Of a stretch of DNA of 64,000 bases, positions 25,351 to 35,409 are shown in pieces (position 1 is the first letter of the stretch; each line of letters opens with the position of its first letter). The notes beneath the pieces were generated by a model. That model did not search any database and had not been told where the DNA came from. It saw only the letters and a list, made by a program, of their open reading frames with translations. A program made the translations under genes and the position numbers. The DNA comes from Comamonadaceae bacterium (GTDB lineage: Bacteria; Pseudomonadota; Gammaproteobacteria; Burkholderiales; Burkholderiaceae): positions 1 to 64,000 of the forward strand of contig CANCCJ010000008.1 of NCBI GenBank assembly GCA_947374535.1. Reading direction: 5' to 3'.

Positions 25351-26337
25351 TTACTTCAGCCAACCGCGCTTGCGGAAGTACCACATCGGCACCAGCGCAC
25401 TGGCGATCATCAGCGCCAAGGCGAGCGGATAGCCCCAAGTCTTGTTTAACTCAGGCATGTATTGGAAGTTCATGCCGTAAATGCTGGCAATCAAAGTGGG
25501 TGGCAGCAGAGCCACACTAGCCACCGAGAAGATTTTGATGATCTTGTTCTGGTTGATGTTGATGAAACCTACGGTGGCGTCCATCAAAAAGTTGATCTTG
25601 TCGAACAAGAACGCCGTGTGGTTATCGAGCGATTCGATGTCGCGCAAGATTTGACGGGCCTCTTCAAACTGGTCGGCATTGAGCATGCGCGAGCGCATCA
25701 TGAAGCTCACCGCGCGGCGGGTGTCCATCACGTTGCGGCGGATACGGCCGTTCAAGTCTTCTTGGCGTGCGATGGCGCCTAGCACTTCACCGGCCAAGAC
25801 GTCGGTCACATCTTCCGACAGCACGAGCTTGCCCGCATTTTCTAGTTGGTCGTAAATCCCTTCGAGGGTGTCGGCCGAGTATTCAGCGTCGGCGTCGAAC
25901 AGCTTCAGTAAAACGTCTTTGTCGTCTTCGATCAAGCCGGGTGCGCGGCGTGCGCGCATGCGCAGAAGGCGGAATACAGGCACGTCTTCATCATGGATAG
26001 AGAACAAAACGCCGCGGCTGCGCAAAGCGGTGTTGTTTTGGTTCAAGATGAACGCCACGCGCACGGTGCGCGGCTCATCTTCGTGGGCGATTAAGAAGTC
26101 GCTGCGGATGTGAAGTTCGCCGTTGTCTTCTTCGTAGAAGCGCGCGGATTCCTCGATGTCTTCATCCATCGCGTCTTCGGGGATGGAGAGACCGTAGTAC
26201 TGCTTGATCCAGCGTTTTTCCTCAAGCGTAGGGGCTTCGAGGTCAACCCAGATGGGTTGGAATTTGGAGAGTTCTTCCAGCGATTCGATCTCTTCTTGAA
26301 AGAGACGACCGTTGGCCAGCGTGAAGATATTGAGCAT
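25351..26337 (-). CDS. corA: Magnesium/cobalt transport protein CorA
   Basis: CorA is a homopentameric inner-membrane Mg2+ channel. The 328-residue protein has a long cytosolic N-domain (1-265) and two C-terminal helices. The selectivity motif GMN is in IYGMNFQYMPELNKTWGY, with a MPEL loop at the mouth. Upstream lies the 279-base intergenic region with several inverted repeats, placed as an untranslated leader for this gene, which fits Mg-responsive control. That control is inferred. Confidence 0.93.
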   Translation of the reverse strand: MLNIFTLANGRLFQEEIESLEELSKFQPIWVDLEAPTLEEKRWIKQYYGLSIPEDAMDEDIEESARFYEEDNGELHIRSDFLIAHEDEPRTVRVAFILNQNNTALRSRGVLFSIHDEDVPVFRLLRMRARRAPGLIEDDKDVLLKLFDADAEYSADTLEGIYDQLENAGKLVLSEDVTDVLAGEVLGAIARQEDLNGRIRRNVMDTRRAVSFMMRSRMLNADQFEEARQILRDIESLDNHTAFLFDKINFLMDATVGFININQNKIIKIFSVASVALLPPTLIASIYGMNFQYMPELNKTWGYPLALALMIASALVPMWYFRKRGWLK

Positions 26338-26347
26338 GGCAGTCCTT

Positions 26348-26505
26348 GCGCGTGGGGCACAGAAATTCGAAGGTGAAAAATGCAGCTTTCGAATTCGCGC
26401 GCCGTTGAAGGCCGATGCGATCCGAAAGCTACCGACTAGGGTAGGTTTCCAAGGAGATAGCTCCGCTGTTGAAGTGCGTTGATTATCGCACCGAGCCGGT
26501 GCGAT
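26348..26505 (-). promoter_or_regulatory. Structured intergenic region upstream of corA (candidate leader RNA)
   Basis: On the corA strand this region can form a 9-bp stem with loop (26485-26505, atcgcaccg/cggtgcgat) and small hairpins at 26453-26464 and around 26430-26445. Near the start codon there are two competing stems. The segment 26384-26391 (agctttcg) pairs perfectly with 26423-26430 (cgaaagct). An overlapping segment, 26388-26395, pairs with 26364-26371 instead. Both cannot form at once, a switch-like layout. It does not match the M-box or yybP-ykoY riboswitches as I know them. Confidence 0.45.
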
Positions 26506-26616
26506 CTAGGGGTTTTCCGGAGGGTGTTTTTTGCAATTTTTAATTTCAACCCATTGCCTTTTTCATAGGGCGGGCGCATAGTGAAACCGTTGCTAACTCA
26601 CCAACGGAGGATTTTT

Positions 26617-26946
26617 ATGAATTTGACGATCAGTGGTCACCATCTTGAAGTAACCCCAGCCCTGCGCACCTATGTGGCAGGCAAGCTAGACCGTATTACC
26701 CGACATTTTGATCAAGTGGTGGACGTGAAAGTGCTGTTGAGTATTGAGAATCAAACCGAGAAAGAACGCCGACAGAAGGCTGAATGCAACATCCACGTCA
26801 AAGGCAGCGACATGTTTGCTGAGAGTGCGCATGAAGACATGTATGCCGCAGTGGACGAGTTGATGGATAAACTAGATCGCCAAGTGGTACGTCACAAAGA
26901 CCGATTGCAAAGCCATCAACATGAGAGCCCTAAGCGCCTGATGTAG
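26617..26946 (+). CDS. hpf: Ribosome hibernation promoting factor, short form
   Basis: HPF binds the 30S decoding centre in stationary phase and helps form 100S dimers. The 109-residue protein starts [32 protein letters not shown], with the two-helix, four-stranded fold typical of the short form. CGGAGG (26605-26610) fixes the ATG at 26617. In most betaproteobacteria hpf follows rpoN directly; here rpoN is 30 kb away at 56423, so hpf has its own upstream region. Confidence 0.93.
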   Translation: MNLTISGHHLEVTPALRTYVAGKLDRITRHFDQVVDVKVLLSIENQTEKERRQKAECNIHVKGSDMFAESAHEDMYAAVDELMDKLDRQVVRHKDRLQSHQHESPKRLM

Positions 26947-26963
26947 TTCATCGAAAGCTTCTC

Positions 26964-26991
26964 AAAACCGCCATAAAACGGCGGTTTTGTC
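26964..26991 (+). terminator. Terminator between hpf and ptsN
   Basis: The arms aaaaccgcc (26964-26972) and ggcggtttt (26980-26988) pair around a seven-base loop, with a T4 end. The separate CATAAT (27019-27024) before ptsN supports a new start. Confidence 0.75.
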
Positions 26992-27036
26992 GTTTTGGCG
27001 GCGGTTGTTTTACGGGTGCATAATCTGCGCTCAATC

Positions 27037-27501
27037 ATGAATCGCTTAGCTTCCATCCTTCCTCCGGCGCAAGTTCTTGTGCACGTCGAGGTCACCAGTA
27101 AAAAGCGCGCCTTTGAAGAGGCGGGCTTGTTGTTTGAGGGTCTGCACGACCTCAACCGTGCTTTGGTGGCCGAGAGCTTATTTGCACGTGAGCGTTTGGG
27201 CTCAACGGGTTTGGGTCATGGTGTGGCGATTCCGCATGGCCGCATCAAGGGTTTGAAGTCGCCCATGGCGGCGGTGTTTCAGCTGGACAAGCCGATTGGC
27301 TTTGATGCCCCCGATGAGCAGCCAGTGAGTCTGCTCATCTTCTTGCTGGTGCCTGAGGCCTCTACGCAAAAGCACCTCGAAATCTTGTCTGAAATCGCCG
27401 AGCTGTTGAGTGATACCGGTTTGCGCGAAAAAATCAAAACCTGTGACGATGCAGCGGAACTCCACCGCATCATCTCTACTTGGAACGCGGTGCAACCGTG
27501 A
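27037..27501 (+). CDS. ptsN: Nitrogen regulatory PTS protein EIIA-Ntr
   Basis: PtsN is a phospho-relay protein that couples carbon/nitrogen state to regulators and K+ transport. The 154-residue protein has the EIIA type-2 fold and the phosphorylated His in [17 protein letters not shown] 27037 is chosen over an earlier frame start at 26995 because it fits the family and lies 12 bases after CATAAT. It overlaps hprK by four bases (GTGA). Kup, a known PtsN-linked K+ system in other bacteria, is encoded 11 kb downstream. Confidence 0.93.
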   Translation: MNRLASILPPAQVLVHVEVTSKKRAFEEAGLLFEGLHDLNRALVAESLFARERLGSTGLGHGVAIPHGRIKGLKSPMAAVFQLDKPIGFDAPDEQPVSLLIFLLVPEASTQKHLEILSEIAELLSDTGLREKIKTCDDAAELHRIISTWNAVQP

Positions 27502-28445
27502 GGCCATCAGTCATCAGCGCGGATGTGCTTTTTGAAGCCTTTCGCGGCCAATTGCGTTGGGAATGGATTGCCGGCTTAGGCGCTTCCGAGCGTCACTTTG
27601 ATGAAGTAGCCGTGCGCGCCGCCCGTTCGGGCGCTGACTTGGTGGGCTACCTCAACTACATCCACCCCTATCGTGTTCAGGTGATGGGTGAGCGCGAAAC
27701 CATGTATGTCAAACAGTGCACGGCCGAAGATTGTGCGCGTCGAATTGCACGCATCGTCACGCTAGAACCCCCCATGTTGGTACTGGCCGATGGCCAGGAG
27801 CCTCCAGAAGCACTGGTCGCGATGTGCGAACGCGCACAAATTCCGCTATTTGCCACCCAAGAGTCAGCGGCGTTCGTCATTGATTTGCTCCGCGCCTATT
27901 TGTCCAAGCACTTTGCTGATCGCACCACCATGCACGGCGTGTTCATGGACATTTTGGGTTTAGGCGTGATGATCACGGGCGAGTCCGGCTTGGGTAAAAG
28001 CGAGCTGGGCTTGGAGCTGATTTCGCGCGGCAATGGTTTGGTGGCTGACGATGCGGTGGACCTGTATCGCATCAACCAAACTGCGATTGAAGGGCGTTGC
28101 CCCGAACTGCTGCAAAACTTGCTCGAAGTGCGCGGCATTGGTTTGCTGGATATTCGGGCTATTTTTGGCGAGACCGCAGTCCGCCGCAAGATGCGCTTGA
28201 AACTCATCGTGCATCTGGTGCGCAAAGAAACCCTAGAGCGTGACTATGAGCGCTTGCCCCACGAGCCGCTCACGCAAGACGTGCTGGGTGTGCCCGTGCG
28301 CAAAGTGGTGATTCAAGTGGTGGCTGGACGCAACATTGCGGTGTTGGTGGAAGCTGCGGTGCGCAACTCCATCTTGCAGTTGCGTGGTGTGGATACCTAT
28401 CAAGAATTTATCGCACGCCACCAACGCGCCATGTCACAAGGCTAA
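27498..28445 (+). CDS. hprK: HPr kinase/phosphorylase
   Basis: HprK phosphorylates and dephosphorylates HPr on serine. The 315-residue protein has an N-domain (about 1-130) and a catalytic domain with Walker [16 protein letters not shown] near residue 157 and the signature [30 protein letters not shown] 27498 overlaps the ptsN stop as GTGA; an upstream in-frame TTG (27480) is less likely. In proteobacteria it usually sits with ptsN in a signalling relay without a sugar PTS. Confidence 0.93.
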   Translation: MRPSVISADVLFEAFRGQLRWEWIAGLGASERHFDEVAVRAARSGADLVGYLNYIHPYRVQVMGERETMYVKQCTAEDCARRIARIVTLEPPMLVLADGQEPPEALVAMCERAQIPLFATQESAAFVIDLLRAYLSKHFADRTTMHGVFMDILGLGVMITGESGLGKSELGLELISRGNGLVADDAVDLYRINQTAIEGRCPELLQNLLEVRGIGLLDIRAIFGETAVRRKMRLKLIVHLVRKETLERDYERLPHEPLTQDVLGVPVRKVVIQVVAGRNIAVLVEAAVRNSILQLRGVDTYQEFIARHQRAMSQG

Positions 28446-28534
28446 GCCTGAACGTGACCGCTCAGCTGTGGAATAGGCCCCGCCGCTACAATGACTAAAT
28501 CCTAGCCCTAGCGCCTCATTCGGCCTTTCACACC

Positions 28535-29080
28535 ATGTTTGAATCCTGTCGAAACGCCTCTTATTTTTTGTGCCAGCAACGTCGCCTTGTGGTGCTTGCT
28601 TGTGTGGTTGCGAGCGCGGGGCTCACGGCTTGCTCGACCAACTTGATATACAAGCCCGAGGTCGTGCAAGGCAACTTCGTTTCGCGCGAGCAGGTGCAAG
28701 CGCTGCGCGCTGGCATGCCACGTCAAGCCGTGCGCGATGTGTTGGGTACGCCTTTGCTCGCCAGCCTGTTCCATGCAGACCGTTGGGACTACGCTTTCGC
28801 CATCCGACGCCAAGGCGCTGAGCCTCAACAACGACGCATCAGCGTGTTCTTCAAAAACGACATGCTCGACCGCATTGAAGGTGATCCGTTGCCAACCGAA
28901 GCAGAGTTTGCTGCAAAGCTCGACAACCGTCGCCCTCCTACCAAGCTGCCTGAGCTCAAAGCCAGCGAAGCGGAATTGGCCAAGTTTCCCGCCAAGCCTG
29001 CACCTGTCGCCGAGGCAACGCAGTTAGCCGCGCCAGCTGCACCTGTTTCTTACCCGTCGCTCGAAAGCGCGGCTCGTTGA
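28535..29080 (+). CDS. bamE: Outer membrane protein assembly factor BamE
   Basis: BamE is a small lipoprotein of the BAM complex that inserts beta-barrel proteins into the outer membrane. The 181-residue protein has a lipobox (GLTAC) after a signal with basic start, then the SmpA/OmlA core QGNFVSREQVQALRAGMPRQAVRDVLGTPLLASLFHADRWDYAF. It carries a long Pro/Ala/Lys tail (about residues 125-181) that E. coli BamE lacks. TACAAT (28487-28492) is a candidate -10. The fur gene expected divergent from bamE in many relatives is absent here. Confidence 0.9.
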   Translation: MFESCRNASYFLCQQRRLVVLACVVASAGLTACSTNLIYKPEVVQGNFVSREQVQALRAGMPRQAVRDVLGTPLLASLFHADRWDYAFAIRRQGAEPQQRRISVFFKNDMLDRIEGDPLPTEAEFAAKLDNRRPPTKLPELKASEAELAKFPAKPAPVAEATQLAAPAAPVSYPSLESAAR

Positions 29081-29102
29081 TTATTGAAAGCGCCGACACA
29101 CC

Positions 29103-29921
29103 ATGGCCCAATCCCCTGATACTTTGAAAATAGCCATTGCTGGCGCGAGTGGCCGCATGGGTCACATGTTGATTGAGGCCGTGCGAAACGACCCGACTTG
29201 CCAGTTGGCGGGCGCTTTGGATGTGCCTGCTAGCCCGGGGATCGGTAACGATGCCACGGGCTTTTTGGGGCAAGCCAGCGGCGTGACCATTGAAGCCGAT
29301 GTGCGCAAAGGTCTGCAAAACAGCCAAGTGCTGATTGACTTCACTCGCCCAGAGGGCACCTTGGCACATTTGAAAATTTGCCGCGAATTGGGCGTCAAGT
29401 TGGTCATCGGCACAACCGGTTTTACCGACGCGCAAAAAGGAGAAATCGCAGAAGCCGCCAACGACATCGCCATCGTCATGGCGCCCAATATGAGCGTGGG
29501 CGTGAACGTGACCTTGAAACTTTTGCAAATGGCCGCTCAAGCCATGCCCACCGGCTACGACATTGAAATCGTTGAGGCGCACCACCGTAACAAGGTCGAT
29601 GCGCCATCAGGTACGGCGCTCAAAATGGGCGAGGTGATTGCCCAAGCTATGGGGCGTGACCTCAAAGATTGCGCCGTGTATGAGCGCTTCGGCCACACCG
29701 GCGAACGCGACCCATCCACCATCGGCTTTGCCACCATCCGTGGTGGCGACATTGTGGGCGACCACACCGTGCTGTTCGCCGGCACGGGTGAACGCATTGA
29801 GGTCACGCACAAGTCCTCCAGCCGCGCCACCTATGCACAGGGCAGCTTGCGTGCGGCTGCTTTCTTAGCTGGCAAGAGCAAGGGCTTGTTCGACATGTTT
29901 GACGTCTTGAACCTGCGTTAA
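29103..29921 (+). CDS. dapB: 4-hydroxy-tetrahydrodipicolinate reductase
   Basis: DapB reduces HTPA with NAD(P)H in lysine and diaminopimelate synthesis. The 272-residue protein starts with the Rossmann loop [15 protein letters not shown] and shows [20 protein letters not shown] and the catalytic His/Lys segment [20 protein letters not shown]. It follows bamE by 22 bases and precedes the proton-channel pair by five. Confidence 0.96.
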   Translation: MAQSPDTLKIAIAGASGRMGHMLIEAVRNDPTCQLAGALDVPASPGIGNDATGFLGQASGVTIEADVRKGLQNSQVLIDFTRPEGTLAHLKICRELGVKLVIGTTGFTDAQKGEIAEAANDIAIVMAPNMSVGVNVTLKLLQMAAQAMPTGYDIEIVEAHHRNKVDAPSGTALKMGEVIAQAMGRDLKDCAVYERFGHTGERDPSTIGFATIRGGDIVGDHTVLFAGTGERIEVTHKSSSRATYAQGSLRAAAFLAGKSKGLFDMFDVLNLR

Positions 29922-29926
29922 TTCCC

Positions 29927-30553
29927 ATGGACTTTTTCGCTGCCGCATTGCAAGGTGACGCGCTCAGCGCCACGTTGGTCATCGCCTTGCTCGCTATGTC
30001 CGTGGCCAGTTGGACCGTGATTTTTTACAAATCTTGGTTGCTGCGCCGTGTGAGCGGGGATGTGGTCAACGGCAAAGCCGCTTTCTGGCAAGCGCGAGAT
30101 GTGCAGCAGGGTATTCAAGCTTTGGATTCGGTGGAGCGCACGCCCTTGTTGCTGCCTTTGGCCCAAGCCAACCAGCAACTCATGCCTGGGACGCTGGGTG
30201 CGCAAGGCGATGTATCGGCTCAGCGCACCCGTGTGTTGCGCGATGCTTTGCATGGCGTGTTGCACCGTTTGCAAGCAGGTCAGGTTTTGCTGGCAACGGT
30301 CGGCTCCACCGCGCCGTTCGTAGGTTTGCTCGGAACCGTGTGGGGTATTTATCACGCGCTGACCGGCATAGCCACAGCAGGTCAACTCACGATTGAGCAT
30401 GTGGCTGGCCCCGTGGGCGAGGCGTTGGTCATGACCGCCGCTGGCTTGGCCGTCGCATTGCCCGCTGTGTTGGCCTTTAACGTGATGGGCCGTGTCATCA
30501 ACCGTTTGGAGCAAGAGCTGGAAGGCTTTGCCCACGACCTGCGAGAGCTTTGA
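29927..30553 (+). CDS. exbB: MotA/TolQ/ExbB proton channel family protein
   Basis: The 208-residue inner membrane protein has three helices: one near the N-terminus (SATLVIALLAMSVASWTVIFY) and two late ones (VGSTAPFVGLLGTVWGIYHAL and ALVMTAAGLAVALPAVLAFNVMGRVINRL). It powers an outer membrane process from the proton gradient with its ExbD partner. It overlaps exbD by one base (TGATG). It could equally be a TolQ, but there is no tolA/tolB nearby. The TonB-dependent receptor at 63029 is a possible client. Confidence 0.85.
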   Translation: MDFFAAALQGDALSATLVIALLAMSVASWTVIFYKSWLLRRVSGDVVNGKAAFWQARDVQQGIQALDSVERTPLLLPLAQANQQLMPGTLGAQGDVSAQRTRVLRDALHGVLHRLQAGQVLLATVGSTAPFVGLLGTVWGIYHALTGIATAGQLTIEHVAGPVGEALVMTAAGLAVALPAVLAFNVMGRVINRLEQELEGFAHDLREL

Positions 30554-31005
30554 TGGCTTTCGGACGTTTTGAGCGTACGCCAGGCCAAACGCCCATGAGC
30601 GACATCAACGTCACGCCTTTGGTGGATGTGATGATGGTGTTGTTGGTCATTTTTATCATCACCGCCCCCTTGATGGTCAGCGCCCTCAAGCTCGACTTGC
30701 CCAAAACGGAAGGGGCGCAGGCCAGCAGCGCGCCGCCGCGCTTCGTCAAACTCAGCATCGACGCCAAGGGCGTGGTCTATTTGGACGACAAGGCCATTGC
30801 CTTGGATGAACTCAAACGCAGCCTCAATGCCCAAGCTTCTAAGGCGCTGGCCATGGATCGCGGCGAATTGCCCGAAGTGCAATTGCGTGCCGATGAGCGG
30901 GTGCCCTATGGCAAAGTGGTCGAAGTCATGGGCCTCGCCCAGCAAGCGGGCATGAACCGCATTGGCTTTGTGACCGAGCGCAAACAGCCCTCGGCCACCC
31001 CCTGA
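30553..31005 (+). CDS. exbD: ExbD/TolR family biopolymer transport protein
   Basis: The 150-residue protein has one N-terminal membrane helix (VTPLVDVMMVLLVIFIITAPLMVSALKLDLP) with the Asp that carries protons, and a periplasmic domain. ATG 30553 starts inside the exbB stop. The TTG at 30550 is an alternative start. No tonB gene is seen in the window. Confidence 0.86.
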   Translation: MAFGRFERTPGQTPMSDINVTPLVDVMMVLLVIFIITAPLMVSALKLDLPKTEGAQASSAPPRFVKLSIDAKGVVYLDDKAIALDELKRSLNAQASKALAMDRGELPEVQLRADERVPYGKVVEVMGLAQQAGMNRIGFVTERKQPSATP

Positions 31006-31099
31006 TCTGCCCCCAACCCAGCCTAAAATCTAAGTTTGATGCGCCTTGGCTTTCTAAGGTGCTGCTCCCCGCATAAGACGGGGTTCTCTGACTGACTCC

Positions 31100-33808
31100 A
31101 TGCAAGACAAATACAACCACACCGAGGTCGAACGCGCCGTTCAGGCCGCTTGGACCCACGCCGACGCCTACCGCGTGACCGAAGACGCGTCTAAGAAAAA
31201 GTTTTACGCCTGCTCCATGCTGCCTTACCCCAGCGGCAAGCTGCACATGGGCCATGTGCGCAACTACACCATCAACGACATGCTCACGCGCAACCTGCGC
31301 ATGAAGGGCTACAACGTCTTGATGCCCATGGGTTGGGACGCCTTTGGTTTGCCCGCTGAAAATGCGGCGCTGAAAAACGGCGTGCCGCCCGCCAAGTGGA
31401 CGCACGAAAACATTGCTTACATGAAGAAGCAAATGCAGGCGATGGGCTTGGCCATCGACTGGTCACGCGAAGTGGCCACTTGCGAGCCAACTTACTACAA
31501 GTGGAACCAATGGCTCTTCTTGAAGATGCTCGAAAAAGGCATCGCCTACCGCAAGACCCAAGTGGTGAACTGGGACCCGGTGGACCAAACCGTGTTGGCC
31601 AACGAGCAGGTGATTGACGGCAAAGGCTGGCGCACAGGCGCACCGGTCGAAAAGCGCGAAATTCCCGGCTATTACCTCGACATCACCCGCTACGCGCAAG
31701 AGTTGCTGGACCATGTGCAAATCGGGAACGAGAAAGCCACGCTTAACGGCTGGCCCGACAAAGTGCGCTTGATGCAAGAGAACTGGATTGGTAAGTCTGA
31801 AGGCGTGCGCTTTGCGTTCACGCACGACATGGCTGGCGCAGACGGTTCGCTCATCGGCGACGGCAAGATGTATGTGTTCACCACGCGCGCCGACACCATC
31901 ATGGGCGTCACTTTCTGTGCGGTGGCCGCCGAGCATCCCTTGGCCTTGCACGCTGCGGCAACGAATCCTGCCTTGGCCGCATTCCTTGAAGAGTGCAAGA
32001 GCGGTGGCACGACCGAAGCCGAACTGGCTACGCAAGAGAAAAAGGGCATGCCCACGGGCTTGTTCGTCACGCATCCGCTCACAGGAGCGAAGACCGAAGT
32101 GTGGGTGGGCAACTATGTGCTCATGTCCTACGGCGATGGCGCGGTCATGGGCGTGCCTGCGCACGACGAGCGTGACTTTGCGTTTGCTTTGAAATACGAC
32201 TTGCCCATCAAGCAAGTGGTGTCGGTCAAAGACCACGCCTTCAACGACCAAGCTTGGCAAGAGTGGTACGCCGACAAACAAAACTGTGTGTGTGTCAACT
32301 CTGGTGAACTCGACGGCTTGAACCAAAAAGCCGCCGTCAACAAAGTGGCCGAATTGCTGGCCGCCAAGAACTTGGGCGAGAAGAAAACCACTTGGCGTTT
32401 GCGCGACTGGGGCATTAGCCGCCAACGCTATTGGGGCACGCCCATTCCCATCATCCATTGCGACGAACACGGCGCTGTGCCTGTGCCCGAAAAGGATCTG
32501 CCCGTGGTGTTGCCGCAAGACTGCATCCCCGACGGTTCGGGCAACCCGCTGGTGAAGCACGAAGGGTTCCACGCGGCGAGTCCCGGAAGCGATAAGCGTG
32601 TCGCATGCCCCGTGTGCGGCAAGCCCGCCCGCCGCGAGACCGACACCATGGACACCTTTGTGGACTCATCGTGGTACTTCATGCGCTATTGCGACCCCAC
32701 CAACACCGAGGCAATGGTGGCCGAGGGTGCACAGTACTGGGCGCCGATGGACCAATACATTGGCGGCATCGAACACGCCATCTTGCATTTGCTCTACGCA
32801 CGTTTCTGGACCAAGGTCATGCGCGACATGGGCTTGGTCAAAATTGACGAACCCTTCACCAAGCTGCTCACGCAAGGCATGGTGCTCAACCACATCTACT
32901 CACGTCGCACCGCCAAGGGTGGCAAGGATTATTTCTGGCCCCACGACGTGGAGCATGTGCTCGACGACACAGGCAAAGTGCTCGGGGCAAAGTTGAAGAA
33001 CGCAGCCGACAGCAGCGATGGCAAATTGCCCGTGGGCACCGCCATTGACTACGAAGGCGTGGGCACCATGTCCAAGTCCAAGAACAACGGCGTGGACCCA
33101 CAAGACTTGATCGAACGCTACGGCGCCGACACCGCGCGTTTGTACACCATGTTCACCGCACCGCCCGAAGCCACACTGGAGTGGAACGATGCCGCCGTGG
33201 AAGGCAGCTACCGCTTTTTGCGACGTGTGTGGAACTTCAGCGTCAAGCACGAAACCACGCTCAAGGCGGCAAACGCTGGCACCGTGAGCACGGCCAAACT
33301 TCGCAAAGAAGCCGCCGATTTGCGGCGCGAAATGCACGCGGTGCTGAAGCAAGTGAGCTACGACTACGAGCGCATGCAATACAACACGGTGGTATCGGGC
33401 TGCATGAAATTACTCAATGCCTTGGAAGACTTCAAAGCGGACGGCAGCGATGGCGACACCGCTGTGCTGTGCGAAGGCATGTCTGTTTTGCTGCGCATGC
33501 TCTACCCCGCATGTCCGCACATCAGTGCCAACTTGTGGGCTGAGTTGGGCTACGCTGCCAAGTCGGGCGATTTGCTGGACTCCGCATGGCCCGAGGTGGA
33601 CGAGTCTGCTTTGCTACGCGACGAGCTGGAGCTGATGCTGCAAATCAACGGCAAGCTACGCGGCTCTGTCACCGTCAGCGCCACTGCCAGCAAAGAGCAA
33701 ATTGAGCAAGCTGCATTGGCGACCGAAGCCTTCATCAAGCAAGCCAATGGCGCTGCACCCAAGAAAGTCATCGTGGTGCCCGGCCGGTTGGTCAACATCG
33801 TCGTCTAA
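31100..33808 (+). CDS. leuS: Leucyl-tRNA synthetase
   Basis: LeuRS charges tRNA-Leu. The 902-residue class I synthetase shows the HIGH-type motif [15 protein letters not shown] (near residue 40), the CP1 editing domain (about 225-420, with [16 protein letters not shown]), and the KMSKS-type loop [13 protein letters not shown] near residue 655. It begins the leuS-lptE-holA-proA run typical of Burkholderiales. A short CCCCG/CGGGG hairpin lies upstream (31067-31083). Confidence 0.97.
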   Translation: MQDKYNHTEVERAVQAAWTHADAYRVTEDASKKKFYACSMLPYPSGKLHMGHVRNYTINDMLTRNLRMKGYNVLMPMGWDAFGLPAENAALKNGVPPAKWTHENIAYMKKQMQAMGLAIDWSREVATCEPTYYKWNQWLFLKMLEKGIAYRKTQVVNWDPVDQTVLANEQVIDGKGWRTGAPVEKREIPGYYLDITRYAQELLDHVQIGNEKATLNGWPDKVRLMQENWIGKSEGVRFAFTHDMAGADGSLIGDGKMYVFTTRADTIMGVTFCAVAAEHPLALHAAATNPALAAFLEECKSGGTTEAELATQEKKGMPTGLFVTHPLTGAKTEVWVGNYVLMSYGDGAVMGVPAHDERDFAFALKYDLPIKQVVSVKDHAFNDQAWQEWYADKQNCVCVNSGELDGLNQKAAVNKVAELLAAKNLGEKKTTWRLRDWGISRQRYWGTPIPIIHCDEHGAVPVPEKDLPVVLPQDCIPDGSGNPLVKHEGFHAASPGSDKRVACPVCGKPARRETDTMDTFVDSSWYFMRYCDPTNTEAMVAEGAQYWAPMDQYIGGIEHAILHLLYARFWTKVMRDMGLVKIDEPFTKLLTQGMVLNHIYSRRTAKGGKDYFWPHDVEHVLDDTGKVLGAKLKNAADSSDGKLPVGTAIDYEGVGTMSKSKNNGVDPQDLIERYGADTARLYTMFTAPPEATLEWNDAAVEGSYRFLRRVWNFSVKHETTLKAANAGTVSTAKLRKEAADLRREMHAVLKQVSYDYERMQYNTVVSGCMKLLNALEDFKADGSDGDTAVLCEGMSVLLRMLYPACPHISANLWAELGYAAKSGDLLDSAWPEVDESALLRDELELMLQINGKLRGSVTVSATASKEQIEQAALATEAFIKQANGAAPKKVIVVPGRLVNIVV

Positions 33809-33816
33809 AGGTTGAT

Positions 33817-34323
33817 ATGCGCACCACACGCCGTTCTTGGTTGATGTCCACGGCCCTCGTTGCAGGGCTGGCGGGGTGTGGGTTCGAGTTGCGCAAGCCA
33901 CCGAACTATGCATTCAGCACGCTGTTCAGTAGCATTCCCATCGTCTCGCCTTTTGGCGTGAAGCTCAAGCGCAGCTTGGAGTCTTCGGGGCAGGTGGAGG
34001 TGATCAACGACCCGCGCCAGATCGAGCGAGCGCAAGTCATTTTTGATCAGCTGTTTGAGCTGCGTGAAAAAGTGGTGGTGGGCCGCACCTCGACGGGAGC
34101 GATTCGTGAATTTCAATTGCGCATGCGCTATCGCTTTCGCCTGCGCTCAAAGAACGGTGTTGAGCTGATTCCCGACACAGAAATCTTGTTGACGCGCGAC
34201 ATCAACTTCAACGAAACCGGTGCTTTGTCTAAAGAGTCGGAAGAGGCCTTGCTCTACCGCGATATGGAAAACGATTTGGTGCAGCAAATCCAGCGTCGCT
34301 TGGCATCGATTCGTCAAATTTAA
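33817..34323 (+). CDS. lptE: LPS-assembly lipoprotein LptE
   Basis: LptE plugs the LptD barrel that delivers LPS to the outer leaflet. The 168-residue protein has a lipobox (LAGC, Cys21) and the LptE start after it (GFELRKPPNYAFSTLFSS). It is eight bases after leuS and two before holA. LptA and LptB of the same pathway are at 55.1-56.4 kb. Confidence 0.9.
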   Translation: MRTTRRSWLMSTALVAGLAGCGFELRKPPNYAFSTLFSSIPIVSPFGVKLKRSLESSGQVEVINDPRQIERAQVIFDQLFELREKVVVGRTSTGAIREFQLRMRYRFRLRSKNGVELIPDTEILLTRDINFNETGALSKESEEALLYRDMENDLVQQIQRRLASIRQI

Positions 34324-34325
34324 GC

Positions 34326-35396
34326 ATGCAAGTTGCCAGCGCTCAATTCGCCAACCACTTGCAAGCACAGGCGAGCAAAGGTTTGCGCAGCCTCTACACC
34401 TTTCATGGGGACGAGCCGCTGTTGCAGCAAGAGGCTTTAGATGCTTTGCGCACCCACGCACGCACGCAAGGCTTCACCGAGCGCAGTGTGTTTGCCGTGG
34501 CTGGCGCGCACTTTGATTGGGGCGAAGTGTTGGCCGCTGGCGGCTCTATGAGTTTGTTTGCTGACAAACAGCTGATTGAAATCCGCATTCCCTCGGGCAA
34601 GCCCGGCAAAGAAGGCAGCACAGCCTTGCAGCAAATTGCAGAGTTGGCTGTGGGCAACGACAGCACGCTCACCGTGGTGCTGTTGCCGCGCCTCGACAAA
34701 GCCACGAAAAGCTCTGCGTGGTTCAGTGCCTTAGAGAACAACGGCATCAGCGTGCAAATTGATCCGATTGAACGCCATACGCTACCCACTTGGATTGCGC
34801 AGCGCTTGGGCGCTCAGCAACAACGTGTGGCCTCTGGCGAGGCTGGGCAAAACACCTTGCAGTTTTTTGCGGACCGAGTGGAAGGCAACTTGCTCGCTGC
34901 GCACCAAGAAATTCAAAAGCTTGGCCTTCTCTATCCCGAAGGTGAGTTGAGCTTTGAGCAGGTCGAACGTGCCGTGTTGAACGTGGCGCGCTTCGACGTA
35001 TTCAAACTCGCAGAAGCCGTGCTCAGCGGCCAGCCCCTACGCGTGCAACGCATGCTCGATGGCCTGAAGGCCGAGGGCGAAGCCGAAGTGCTGGTGCACT
35101 ACACCTTGGCCGAAGAGATTCGTGCTTTGAAGCGCGTCAAAGACGCGGTGGCCTCCGGTAAAGCTTTGCCCATGGCTCTGCGCGAGCAGCGCATTTGGGG
35201 GCCACGCGAGCGTTTGTTTGAACGCGTGTTGCCCCGCTTGAGCGTGGGTATGCTCGAAAAACTGTTGCAGTCGGCGCACCAAGTCGACGGCATTGTCAAA
35301 GGCCTCAAATCGCCAGAATGGCCGGCCGATAACTGGCAAGCGCTGCACCGTTTGGCCATGCGTTTATGCCGCGCTTGTATGCCGCGTAACGCTTAA
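34326..35396 (+). CDS. holA: DNA polymerase III subunit delta
   Basis: The delta subunit opens the beta clamp in the clamp loader. The 356-residue protein has the N-terminal AAA-like lid (SLYTFHGDEPLLQQEALDALR), SLFADKQLIEIRIPSGKPG and the C-terminal collar helices (about 215-340). Position and length fit HolA. Confidence 0.93.
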   Translation: MQVASAQFANHLQAQASKGLRSLYTFHGDEPLLQQEALDALRTHARTQGFTERSVFAVAGAHFDWGEVLAAGGSMSLFADKQLIEIRIPSGKPGKEGSTALQQIAELAVGNDSTLTVVLLPRLDKATKSSAWFSALENNGISVQIDPIERHTLPTWIAQRLGAQQQRVASGEAGQNTLQFFADRVEGNLLAAHQEIQKLGLLYPEGELSFEQVERAVLNVARFDVFKLAEAVLSGQPLRVQRMLDGLKAEGEAEVLVHYTLAEEIRALKRVKDAVASGKALPMALREQRIWGPRERLFERVLPRLSVGMLEKLLQSAHQVDGIVKGLKSPEWPADNWQALHRLAMRLCRACMPRNA

Positions 35397-35409
35397 TTAG
35401 GAAACACAC

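Noticed and set aside
26521..26536. Possible sigma-54 promoter before hpf (GGGTGT...TTGCAA)
   Set aside because: The GG to GC distance is one base short of the required spacing, and the other consensus bases are poor.
26338..26616. M-box or yybP-ykoY riboswitch upstream of corA
   Set aside because: The conserved cores of these riboswitches are not present. It is kept only as an unassigned structured region.
31067..31083. Rho-independent terminator or T-box before leuS
   Set aside because: The stem is only five base pairs without a T run, and there is no T-box core. T-boxes are also not expected in betaproteobacteria.
31463..32572. 369-codon open frame antisense to leuS
   Set aside because: It lies wholly inside leuS and reflects GC-biased third positions.
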